Assembly (NCBI RefSeq): GCF_000820505.1
Contig: NZ_JWJD01000001.1
Location: 1,321,337-1,385,336 of the forward strand
Length of the DNA stretch: 64,000 nucleotides
Reading direction: 5' to 3'
DNA from: Geoalkalibacter ferrihydriticus DSM 17813
GTDB lineage: Bacteria; Desulfobacterota; Desulfuromonadia; Desulfuromonadales; Geoalkalibacteraceae
How positions within the stretch are numbered: position 1 is the stretch's first letter; each line of letters opens with the position of its first letter. Under the pieces are notes generated by a model that saw nothing but the letters and a program-made list of their open reading frames with translations, was not told where the DNA came from and made no database searches. The position numbers and the translations under genes are program-made. Positions 17,239 to 25,946 of the stretch are shown here, piece after piece.

Positions 17239-20200
17239 GCCTTCTTACCCCCTTTCTCGATGTTGCAGAGAAACGCCTTGTATTCGGGGATGGTGGTGTT
17301 GGCACAGCCCACCGCCGCCGTAAGAACATTGGCGCTGTCACCCTTAGCCAGTCCGGCGAAGCCGAAATGCCAGGGCAGGCCGACCTGCTCGATCATCCGT
17401 CCGCCGACGCGCAAGGGTTTGATGCGCGAGGTTATCAGGGCGCGTGCTTCAATGGCGCCGCGTTCCGATGAGATCGTGACCATATCGCCGTTGTTGATCC
17501 CTTTCCAGCGTGCCAGTCCTTCGCTCATTTCCACAAACATATCCGGCACCAGTTCCACCAGCCAAGGCAGATTGCGGGTCATGGAGCCTGCCTGCCAGTG
17601 TTCGGACACCCGGTAGGAGGTGCCGATGTAGGGGAATTTCTCGCGATCGCTGAGCCTGGCCGGGGGGCGCACCGCCGGGTTGGTCTGCTGCTTACAGAAA
17701 AGATTTTCCGTGGGACTCTCCATGGGCTCGTAATGCGCCGGGAAAGGACCATCGGCAAGACCCGCGGAGAACAGCCGGCCGAAGCCTTCGGCGACCATGA
17801 TGAAGGGATAGCGTCCGCCGGGCTTGTTCATGGGCGGCCAGCCACCATCAGGCACGTCGCCGTCCCAGCGACCTGTCGTCTCATTCCAGGCGATGACGAT
17901 TTTCTTCGGATTCCAGGGGCGACCATCGGGGTCGACGGAGGCGCGGTTGTAGAGAATGCGGCGGTTGACCGGCCAGCACCAGGACCAGTTGGGATACATT
18001 TCAAGGCCGGTGGGGTCTTCCTGGCCGCGACGTTTCAACTTGTTGCCATCTTCTTCCGTGTAGGAGCCGCAATAGAGCCAGTTACCCGAAACGGTCGAGC
18101 CGTCGTCTTGCAGCGCGGTGAAGGCCGGCACCTGCTCGCCCTTTTTGTAGAGCTTGCCGCCGATCTGCACGTCGCGGGTGAAAAAGCCGTTGGTCTCTCT
18201 CGCGACCATTTCGATGTCCGGTTCATGGCCGTCGCCGTAATTCCACGCCAGGTTGACGATGGGCTCGGGGAACACGCCGCCTTGAGAATAGAGGTTCTTC
18301 AGGCGACGATAGAGCTGATCGATGATAAAGGCGTCGCTTTCGGCATGACCTGGCGGCTCCACCGCTTTGTAGCGCCATTGGGCCCAGCGTCCCGAGTTGG
18401 AGATGCTGCCCTCTTTTTCCACCGAACTGGCGGCCGGCAAATTGAACACTTCGGTCTGGATATCCTTGGGATTGACGCCGGGGCGTTTCCAGAAGACGCT
18501 GGTATCGGTCTCCCACAGATCGGCGGACACCATCCATTTGAGTTTGTCCAGCCCCCGGCCGATGCCCAGGGAATCCGGTCCGCCGACGATGGGGTTGGTC
18601 CCCATGCAGAACATCCCATCGAAGCCACCCTGCTGCAGGCGCTCCATGAGCATGATGTAGGAGTAGTTGCCGCTGCGTTTGGGCAGATAGTCGTAGCCGA
18701 AATCGTTGGCCGCGGTGGCATGCTCGCCCCAGAAAGCCTTGAGCAGACTGACCATATATTTGGGCATGTTGCTCCACCAGTTGGCGCTTTTGGGGTCGGT
18801 GGCGACCGGCGTGACGTTTTTCAACCAGGTGGACAGGTCCACGTCGTCGTATTCGGGCGATTTCATGTAGCCGGGCAGGATGTGGAAAAGCAAGGCATAG
18901 TCCGTTGAGCCCTGCACGTTGCACTCGCCGCGCAGGGCGTTGATGCCGCCCCCGGCGATGCCCACGTTGCCCAGCAGCAGTTGCAGCATGGCGTAGGAGC
19001 GAACGTTCTGGGTGCCGTAGGTGTGCTGGGTGGTGCCCATGGCATACATGATGGTGCCCGCCTTGTCGCTGCGCCCCGTTTCACAGAAGGCGCGTGCCAC
19101 GGCCATGTAGTCCTGAATGGCAGTGCCGGTGACCTCGCACACCTTGGCCGGGGTGTATTCGGCGAAATGGGCTTTGAGCAACTGGTAAACACAACGCGGG
19201 TCCTGCAGGCTCATATCCTTGAGGGGTTGGCCATCCGCGGCGGTTTTGTAGCGCCAGCTCTTTTTGTCGTAGCTGTAGGTTTCGGGTGAGAAGCCGGAGA
19301 AGATGCCCTCGTCGAAATCGTAATTGTCGTCCACGATGAAAGCGGCGTTGGTATAGTTGAGGACATATTCCTTGTGAAACAGTTCGTTTTCCAGGGTGTA
19401 ATTGATCAGCCCACCCATAAATGCGATGTCGGTGCCCGGCCGCAACTGGGCGTAGATCTGGGCTTTGGAGGACGTACGGGTAAAGCGTGGGTCGACGCTG
19501 ATGAGCTTGGCGCCCTTGTCGATGGCCTTCTCCACATATTTGAAGGAGATGGGATGGTTTTCAGCGGGGTTGGAACCAATGGCCAGAATGACATCGGCGT
19601 GCTGAATGTCGTTCCAGTGATTGGTCATGGCACCACGACCGATTGAGGCCGCCAGACCGGCGACCGTAGCGCTGTGTCATATTCGCGCCTGGTGTTCGAG
19701 GTACCCAACGCCCATGGCGCGTGAGAACTTGCTCCACAGGTAGCACTCTTCGCTGTCCAGGGCTGCGCCGCCGAGAAAGGCCATGCCCTCGTTGCGATTG
19801 ACGCGATAGGTTTTGCCGTCGATGGTTTCGCTGGCGATAAAGTTACGGTCGCGCGACTCCTTCATGAGCTTGGCGATGCGGTCCATGGCCCAATCCCAGG
19901 ACTTCTCCTCCCAGCGGTCGCTGCCCGGGGCGCGGTACTGTACCTTGGTCAGGCGCCGCTCGTTGTTGGCCACCTGGTACATGGCGCTGCCTTTGGAGCA
20001 GAGCGAACCGCGGTTGATGGGGTGCTCGGGATCGCCCTCGATATTGACGATGCGTCCGCCCTTGGTGTGCACGATCATGCCGCAGCCGACCGCGCAGTAG
20101 GGGCAGATGGTGGTGGTGCTTTGCAGGCCTTTGGTGCGCAGATCCGGTGAATCCGGTCCCGCCTCGGCCGGGGTGCGGCTCAGGGCGACGGCCCCGACGG

Positions 20201-20243
20201 CAGCGCCGCTCCCTTTCAAAAAGTTCCTCCGGGAAATACCCAT
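17235..20243 (-). CDS. Formate dehydrogenase alpha subunit 2, selenocysteine-containing, Tat-exported
   Basis: A 1002-residue bis-MGD formate dehydrogenase. It has a twin-arginine signal (SRRNFLKGSG), a [4Fe-4S] motif CPYCAVGCG, and TGA at 19677-19679 encoding Sec189 in the context HQARI-U-HSATVAG, followed at once by a SECIS hairpin. The ATG at 20243 has AAGGAG about 10 bases upstream; a second ATG at 20264 lacks a good box. Its sequence parallels FdhA1 throughout, so the pair arose by duplication. It heads a three-gene operon, with a near-perfect sigma-54 promoter about 50 bases upstream of the start codon. Confidence 0.96.
19643..19661 (-). promoter_or_regulatory. bSECIS hairpin of fdhA2
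   Basis: Stem GGUCGCC/GGCGGCC with loop GGUCU; the loop is identical to that of the classical E. coli fdhF SECIS as remembered. Same distance from the UGA as in fdhA1. Confidence 0.82.
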
Positions 20244-20305
20244 CCCTCTCTCTCCTTTCGTCATTGAATGTAATGCCTTGCGCATTACAGGTTGTCGCCC
20301 TTAGC

Positions 20306-20320
20306 GCAACAGTTGTGCCA
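20306..20320 (-). promoter_or_regulatory. Sigma-54 promoter of the fdhA2 operon
   Basis: Minus strand TGGCAC-AACTG-TTGC, a full match to the -24/-12 consensus. Transcription would start near 20294. Confidence 0.85.
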
Positions 20321-20421
20321 GATGTTTACGGCATTGTGAGGTAAGTTTTTTTGCGTGTACTTCTAATGAGTTAGAGGGGCAGGGCGAAGGCTGTAGTGGT
20401 CTCGCGCGGAAGCTGTGCACT

Positions 20422-20454
20422 GGGTCATTGTGACCCGCTGGGTCGGAATGACCC
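20422..20454 (-). promoter_or_regulatory. Two tandem palindromes, likely activator sites for fdhA2
   Basis: GGGTCA-TTG-TGACCC (20422-20436) and GGGTCG-GAA-TGACCC (20440-20454), 18 bases centre to centre and about 105-135 bases upstream of the -24 element. This is the usual place for binding of an NtrC-type enhancer protein. The remainder of the gap 20244-20588 shows no gene. Confidence 0.6.
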
Positions 20455-20588
20455 GCTGGGAAAAGGTTATTTCATTGGCGATTCGGCGCCAAAGGGTGGA
20501 TGATTTTTGCGGGTTGATCTAATCTGCCCGGAAGGTGGTTGCCTTTCAGGCGCTTTACCGCACCTGAAAAACTCACGGAAAGGCTGCT

Positions 20589-21182
20589 ATGCCCACTCCT
20601 CTTCACGATGAGCGTCTCACGACAGTCTTGCAGGTGCTGCTGGCCCATGGCGTGCAGTCGGTTCTCGATCTTGGTTGCGGCCGCGGCGAAATGCTCGCCC
20701 TCCTGCTTGCCGAACCCCAGTTCACCAGGATCGTCGGCATGGATGTCTCGCCGCAGGCCCTGGAGGCGGCGCAGGGTCTGCGTGCGGGACAAGAGGAACG
20801 CCTTGACCTGGTGCATGGCTCCTACACTCAGCCCGTCGCAGGGCTGGACGGCTTTGATGCGGCGCTGCTGGTTGAAACCATTGAGCATCTTGACCCCAGT
20901 CGCCTGTCGCAGGTGGAACATGCGGTGTTTGACGCTTATCGCCCGCGGCTGGTGGTGATTACCACACCCAACCGTGACTACAATGTCCTGCATGGTCTGG
21001 CCGAAGGGGTTATGCGCCACCGTGGCCATCGCTTTGAATGGACGCGGGCCAAATTCAAATCCTGGGCCGAAGGCGTTGCCGCGCGCAACGGCTATGCGGT
21101 GGTTTTTGCCGATCTCGGAGCTGTTCATCTGCATCTTGGCGGGTCCAGCCAAATGGCCACCTTCACTCTGCGCGAAATCTAA
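20589..21182 (+). CDS. Hen1-like RNA 3'-terminal ribose 2'-O-methyltransferase domain, stand-alone
   Basis: A 197-residue class I methyltransferase. The SAM motif is LDLGCGRGEML; further on are V-E-T-I-E-H-L, TTPNRDYN and H-R-F-E-W-T-R. This E-x2-E-H plus later His pattern is the metal-binding active site of Hen1 methyltransferases, which methylate the 2'-OH at RNA 3' ends. Bacterial Hen1 normally has an extra N-terminal domain and works beside Pnkp in RNA repair; here only the catalytic domain exists and no pnkp is visible. A GGAAAGG box lies 6 bases before the ATG. Substrate unknown. Confidence 0.75.
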   Translation: MPTPLHDERLTTVLQVLLAHGVQSVLDLGCGRGEMLALLLAEPQFTRIVGMDVSPQALEAAQGLRAGQEERLDLVHGSYTQPVAGLDGFDAALLVETIEHLDPSRLSQVEHAVFDAYRPRLVVITTPNRDYNVLHGLAEGVMRHRGHRFEWTRAKFKSWAEGVAARNGYAVVFADLGAVHLHLGGSSQMATFTLREI

Positions 21183-21393
21183 TAAAATTTCCAACAGACC
21201 AAGCGCGCCACCCCAAGCGTTGATGGCGTAGCACGAAAACAAAAAAGGTGTGTTAAAAGCCTTGACGGACGAAGTCTATTTCCTTATGGTGGCACGAAAA
21301 AGGAAAAAGTCACACTTCATGTTTCCCGTGGATTGGCATTGGGCAGGTTCTCATTGTCGAAAAGAATTCAAACAGGAAAGGATTGTTTTGCCC

Positions 21394-23367
21394 ATGTGTA
21401 TGAGTCGTTGGCTTCCCACTGCTTTTGCTGTTGCCTTGTTGCTGTCGCCGGTCGTTGCCGCCACGGCGGCGGCGCAACCCGTTAATCTGCAGGACGTGGT
21501 GGTCACCGGTACCCGCTCGCCCCACGCCCTGGCGGATGTGCCCGTTGAAACCCTGGTCATCAGCCGCGAAGAGATCGAACGCGCCCCGGTGCAGAATCTT
21601 CCCCAGCTGCTACGCACTCTGCCGGGAGTTTCCGCCACCAATCTCGACGATACCCTGGCTTCGGACAACCTGCGCCTGACCGTGCGCGGGCTGCAGCTCA
21701 ACGAAGGCTACGGGTTGATTCTGGTGGACGGCAAGCGCATCCACGGCGGCCTGGGCGCCCACGGCGACTACGGCATCAGCCTCAACCAGATTCCCCTGAG
21801 CATGATCGAGCGCATCGAGGTGGTCAAAGGCGCCAGCTCCGCTCTGTACGGCGCTGATGCCATGGCGGGAGTCATCAACATCATTACCCGCGCGGTGCCG
21901 GCGCAGGCCAGTGTCGCCGGCGGAATCAATTACGGCCTCTACGACGTTCTGCCGCGCGCCGGGGTCAAGGCCGAAGACCCGACGCGGCGCACCGCCCTGG
22001 TGCATGCCAATCTCGGGGCGCCGGTCGGCGAATCCTCGGGCGTTATGCTGCAATTCGCCCATCAATCCGACGAGGGCAGCGACCGTGTCCCGCAAACGAC
22101 CCGCCGCGACTCGGTCCTGGGCAAATGGCATACCGCGTTGACCGATACCTGGTCCGTCGATCTGGCCGGCGACCTGGCCTGGTCGCGCCGCGACGCGCCG
22201 CCGGCAACCGCGCGCTATGATCGCAAACTCGATGACTACCGGGCCTCCGCAGCCCTTAATTACAAGGATGACCGCCACGCCTGGACCCTCTCGGGATACC
22301 GCTTCAACCAGGATTTCGAGCAGGGTTACGATGGGTTCCCCCATGGCTTTCGCTTCGGCGATATCGGCTACTATCAGGCCGAGACCGTCTACACCTATTT
22401 CGGTGAGCGGCACTGGCTGACGGTAGGGGCAGAAGCTCAGCGCCAGCGCCTTGACTATCTGTTCAATAATTACCGCGACGGGGCCCTGGAGGCTCAGGTC
22501 AAGGTCAAGGAAAATGTCGATATCTACAGTGTGTTTATCCAGGATGAAATCTGGCTCCTCAACGAGAGGCTGATTCTGGTGCCGGGTGTGCGTTTTGAGG
22601 ACCATTCCCGCTTCGGCGGTGAATTCAATCCCAAGTTCTCGGCAAGTCTGCGCACCGGCGAAGCCACCACTTGGCGGGCTTCCGTGGGCCGCGCCTTCAA
22701 GTCCCCGACCATCCGCCAGCTCTACTACGAAGGGCTTTACCGCCACGGCGACACCTACCATGAATCCAACCCCAACCTCGATCCCGAAACCGCCATCAAT
22801 GCCAACCTGAGTGTCGAGCAAACCTGGTGGGGGGGGCTGCTCTGGGGAAGTTTCGGAGTGTTCCGCACGGACATCAAAGACATGGTCGTGCGTTTTGATA
22901 CGGGGCGCATCTCCGAGGATGATCTGGCACTGCCCATCGAAAGCTACGAGAACGTTCAGAAAGCGCGTATCCAAGGAGCTGAACTGGCCTTTCGCGCGGG
23001 CGGCCCGCGCGGCTTCACCCTGCGCGGCAGCGGCGCCTGGACTTCGGCGGAAAACCGCGACACCGACCTGGATCTGCCCTACGTGCCCAATTATACGGCG
23101 GCGCTGATTCCCGGCTACGTCGCGGCCGACGGTCTGACCGGGGTTGAAACGACCCTGCTGGCGGTGGGCCGTCAGTATCGCAACACGGCCAACACCCAGC
23201 GCGTCGACGCCCATCAGATCGTCGATGTGCGCCTGTGGCGCGAACTCGGACCGCAGGTCACCGCCTCCCTGGATTTCGGCAACATCTTTGAGTCCAACAA
23301 GGGCGATAAGGAGTTTGCCTTCCGCCAGGGCCGCAGCGTCGTCGCCGGGCTCAATGCCCGTTTCTAA
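21394..23367 (+). CDS. TonB-dependent outer membrane receptor
   Basis: A protein of about 657 residues with a signal peptide (ending AAAQ), a TonB box-like VVVTGTR, a plug domain (RTLPGV, NLRLTVRGL, IERIEVVKGASSALYGADA), and a beta barrel ending in aromatic F (LNARF). It imports a scarce ligand across the outer membrane. It is followed 25 bases later by a DUF4198 periplasmic protein, a pairing known from nickel/cobalt uptake loci, so a metal or metallophore is likely. The ATG at 21394 is chosen; a TTG at 21388 has better spacing to AAAGGA and is a real alternative. No riboswitch was recognised in the leader. Confidence 0.9.
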   Translation: MCMSRWLPTAFAVALLLSPVVAATAAAQPVNLQDVVVTGTRSPHALADVPVETLVISREEIERAPVQNLPQLLRTLPGVSATNLDDTLASDNLRLTVRGLQLNEGYGLILVDGKRIHGGLGAHGDYGISLNQIPLSMIERIEVVKGASSALYGADAMAGVINIITRAVPAQASVAGGINYGLYDVLPRAGVKAEDPTRRTALVHANLGAPVGESSGVMLQFAHQSDEGSDRVPQTTRRDSVLGKWHTALTDTWSVDLAGDLAWSRRDAPPATARYDRKLDDYRASAALNYKDDRHAWTLSGYRFNQDFEQGYDGFPHGFRFGDIGYYQAETVYTYFGERHWLTVGAEAQRQRLDYLFNNYRDGALEAQVKVKENVDIYSVFIQDEIWLLNERLILVPGVRFEDHSRFGGEFNPKFSASLRTGEATTWRASVGRAFKSPTIRQLYYEGLYRHGDTYHESNPNLDPETAINANLSVEQTWWGGLLWGSFGVFRTDIKDMVVRFDTGRISEDDLALPIESYENVQKARIQGAELAFRAGGPRGFTLRGSGAWTSAENRDTDLDLPYVPNYTAALIPGYVAADGLTGVETTLLAVGRQYRNTANTQRVDAHQIVDVRLWRELGPQVTASLDFGNIFESNKGDKEFAFRQGRSVVAGLNARF

Positions 23368-23392
23368 AACTGCTTGCAAAGGAAATCTTGTC

Positions 23393-24154
23393 ATGCCGCA
23401 ATCCGTCTCTTTGGTGATGCGTTCCCTGCTTCCGGCCGTGCTTCTGTTGTGCCTGGTCCTGACCCCGGCACATGCCCACTATCCCTGGCTTACCGTGCTG
23501 GAACAAAATCCCCTGCGCTTCGAGCTCAGCTGGGGGCACGAGTTTCCCCGCGACGGCATCCTCGCTGTCGAGCGCATCGCCGCGGTGCATCTGGTGCTTC
23601 CCGACGGTAGCGTTCGCGATCTTGTCCTGAGCCCCGGAGATGCGCACAGCGCCGGTCCCCTGGCGGACACCGGCCTGCATGTGCTGGCCGCGACGCAGGT
23701 GCCGAGTTTTTATTCCCTGACCGCTGATGGTGGAAAACGCGGTTCGCGCGCTGATTATCCCGAAGCGCTGAGTTGCAGCCAGTCGGAAAACAGCATGAAA
23801 ACCCTGATTTCTCGCGGCGGAACGGAGGGTACCCCTGGGCAAGCGGTGGGACATCCCCTGGAAATTCTGCCCCTGGCCGACCCTGCCGCCCTCCAAGCCG
23901 GTGACGAATTTCCGGTGCGGGTGCTGTTTCGCGGCGCGCCTTTCAGCGGCACCCTCGAAGCCACTTGGGACGGTTACAGGGGCGACGAGGAATATGCGCT
24001 GAGCGCCGAGACGGATGAGGCGGGCGAGGCGCGCATTCCTCTGAGCAGCGCAGGTTTTTGGAAGATCGTCGCAAGAATGCAGGAGCCGCACCCGACCCCT
24101 GAACTCTGTGACTATCAGACCTATACATCGACGCTGACTTTTCACTTGCGCTGA
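23393..24154 (+). CDS. DUF4198 periplasmic protein, probable metal-uptake partner
   Basis: A 253-residue exported protein. A signal sequence ends near PAHAHYPWL, and the mature N-terminus begins with histidine-rich A-H-Y-P-W, a typical metal-binding start of DUF4198 proteins. Two beta domains follow, the second (about residues 165-253) resembling the family's carboxypeptidase-like sandwich (GAPFSGTLEATW, ETDEAGEARIPL). An AAAGGA box lies 8 bases before the ATG. Co-transcribed with the TonB receptor. DUF4198 members are linked to nickel or cobalt transport; nickel here is inference. Confidence 0.8.
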   Translation: MPQSVSLVMRSLLPAVLLLCLVLTPAHAHYPWLTVLEQNPLRFELSWGHEFPRDGILAVERIAAVHLVLPDGSVRDLVLSPGDAHSAGPLADTGLHVLAATQVPSFYSLTADGGKRGSRADYPEALSCSQSENSMKTLISRGGTEGTPGQAVGHPLEILPLADPAALQAGDEFPVRVLFRGAPFSGTLEATWDGYRGDEEYALSAETDEAGEARIPLSSAGFWKIVARMQEPHPTPELCDYQTYTSTLTFHLR

Positions 24155-24180
24155 TTAATACCTCCCCTCATTTGATGTGC

Positions 24181-24229
24181 CCCCTGCGACGCCAGGGCCT
24201 TGAAATCGAGGCTCTGGTTTCCGCAGGGG
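24181..24229. other. Long imperfect hairpin of unknown role
   Basis: Arms CCCCTGCG (24181-24188) and CGCAGGGG (24222-24229) enclose CCAGGGCCT (24192-24200) and AGGCTCTGG (24209-24217), with an 8-base loop. No T-run follows. It lies between the DUF4198 gene and the DUF2868 operon and could be a leader structure, processing site or repeat. Confidence 0.45.
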
Positions 24230-24392
24230 CGCGCACGAGGCCTGGCTCGCTCATCCATTCCGCTTTTCCGCGCAAAGCTCCTTGCCTCAAGACCCACTTG
24301 CCCTTAGAATTCCCGTATACTTCTGCATTTAACCGTTTGGCCGGTTCGTGCCGGACAATGGCTGCCGCTATTCAACCTGCGCTGTTGAGTTT

Positions 24393-25946
24393 ATGTCGAA
24401 AAACGCTTCTCCAGACTGGACGGTCGCCGATCTCGTCGACCTGGAGTATCTTCTGCTCCAGGACGGCGAAACCGATGCCGCGACCCTGGCCCGCCGTGAT
24501 CGAGCCCTGTATCGGGCGCATCTGAGCGCTGAAGAGGATCGCCGCCGCCTGCTGCGCCGCTGGGTCGAGTTGCGCCGCGAGGCGCTCCGCAAGTCCGGCG
24601 CCGCGCCGCTGCCGGGAGAGGTGGTGGCGCTCATTCTGCGTCCCCTGCGCTTGCTGCTGTTTTTCCTCGGCGGTCTGTTTGGCGCGGGGCTCGCCTGGGG
24701 GGTTCTGAGCTACGCGGGCGATCGGCCCATTAACCTGTTTGCAGCCCTGGGGCTGCTGGTGGGGCTGCCCTTTGCGGCGAGCCTGGTGTCGGTTCTGTTG
24801 CCCGCCGTGCGCCTGTTCCGCCGCGGCACGCCGGCCGGCCGCCTGGGCTTCTGGCTGACCGGGGCGTTGCTGGCGCGCGTGGCCCGCCGCGCTTACGCCT
24901 TTCTTGGCGGGCGCGGCGCGAGCCAGGGGCGCATGGCCATGGCGCAGGGCTGGGGCGTGCTACGCGGCCGTGGCGGTCTTTATGTCGGCGCCATGGGCTG
25001 GCTGGCCTACGGGTTGATGCAACTGGCGGCCGTGGGATTCTCGCTGGGGGTGCTGGCGGCGGTTTTTTTGCGGGGCTGGATCGCTGATCTGGCCTTCAGC
25101 TGGCAGACCACCGCCCGTCTGTCAGCCGAGCAGGTGCATGGCTTCGCCGTGGCCCTGGCGCGGCCCTGGAGCACCTTTCTCGATCCGCCCCTGTCGCACC
25201 CGACCCTGGAGCAGGTGGCGGGGTCGCGCGTCTTTCTCAAAGAAGGCTTGCAGCAATTGGTCAGCACCGATCTGCAATCCTGGTGGTATTTTCTGCTCTG
25301 GGCGATTTTGTTATATGCCGTCGTGCCGCGCTTGATGTTGCTGGGCGCCTCCTGGTGGGGGGCGCGCCATGCGCGACGCAGGCTCTCGTTTCGGGACGCC
25401 CGTTGTGAGGCTCTGGTCCGGCGCATGCAGCATCCCCAGGTGCAGCTTGGCCGCGAAAACGCGGGCGAGGCGCAGCAGGCTTCTGTCTGTGATTTCCCGC
25501 CCGAGGAAGCTCACACCGGTTTTGCGGCCCTGCGTGTGCTGGTGCCCGTGGAATTGCGGCAACGGCCCGCTGCCGAGCGCCTGGAAACCGAGGTGCGCGA
25601 GGAATTTGGTGCCGAGGTGCAATCCTTGGCCGAGGTTGACCTGGATGAAGAGCAGGATGCCGCGATCCTGGACACCCTTGGCGAAACAGACGAAAAGGTC
25701 GCCGTATTGCTGATTCTCGAAGGCTGGCAGCCCTGCATTGTCGCCACCCTGGAATATCTCAAGGCCCTGCGCCGCACCCTGGGACCGGGGCGCCTGCTGG
25801 TCATCGGCCTGGTCGGGCGCGAAACGCCGGGACGCTGGGGAAGTTCCACCCCGGAGCATGAGTTCGATATCTGGCGCCAACGCCTGGCGGCCCTGGGTGA
25901 TCCCTGGCTGCTGGTGCATAACTGGGGAGGGGTATCCCATGGCTGA
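24393..25946 (+). CDS. DUF2868 membrane protein
   Basis: A 517-residue protein. The first 85 residues are charged and helical, followed by several membrane segments (LLLFFLGGLFGAGLAWGVL; LGLLVGLPFAASLVSVLL; LAYGLMQLAAVGFSLGVLAAV; one near residue 305), and then a soluble C-terminal domain. DUF2868 proteins are regularly paired with the DUF3482 GTPase, as here, where the next gene overlaps by eight bases. Function is unknown. The pair heads an operon that continues to aldehyde dehydrogenase, a MoaD-like carrier and a tungsten-type oxidoreductase. The start has only a weak ribosome site. Confidence 0.8.
   Translation: MSKNASPDWTVADLVDLEYLLLQDGETDAATLARRDRALYRAHLSAEEDRRRLLRRWVELRREALRKSGAAPLPGEVVALILRPLRLLLFFLGGLFGAGLAWGVLSYAGDRPINLFAALGLLVGLPFAASLVSVLLPAVRLFRRGTPAGRLGFWLTGALLARVARRAYAFLGGRGASQGRMAMAQGWGVLRGRGGLYVGAMGWLAYGLMQLAAVGFSLGVLAAVFLRGWIADLAFSWQTTARLSAEQVHGFAVALARPWSTFLDPPLSHPTLEQVAGSRVFLKEGLQQLVSTDLQSWWYFLLWAILLYAVVPRLMLLGASWWGARHARRRLSFRDARCEALVRRMQHPQVQLGRENAGEAQQASVCDFPPEEAHTGFAALRVLVPVELRQRPAAERLETEVREEFGAEVQSLAEVDLDEEQDAAILDTLGETDEKVAVLLILEGWQPCIVATLEYLKALRRTLGPGRLLVIGLVGRETPGRWGSSTPEHEFDIWRQRLAALGDPWLLVHNWGGVSHG

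Noticed and set aside
21183..21393. Possible Fur box or cobalamin riboswitch before the TonB receptor
   Set aside because: Only a poor TTCTCATTGTC stretch; none of the conserved riboswitch boxes could be found.
22000..23394. Long minus-strand open frame across the TonB receptor gene
   Set aside because: A shadow frame from GC-rich codon use; the plus-strand receptor has complete domains and a signal peptide.
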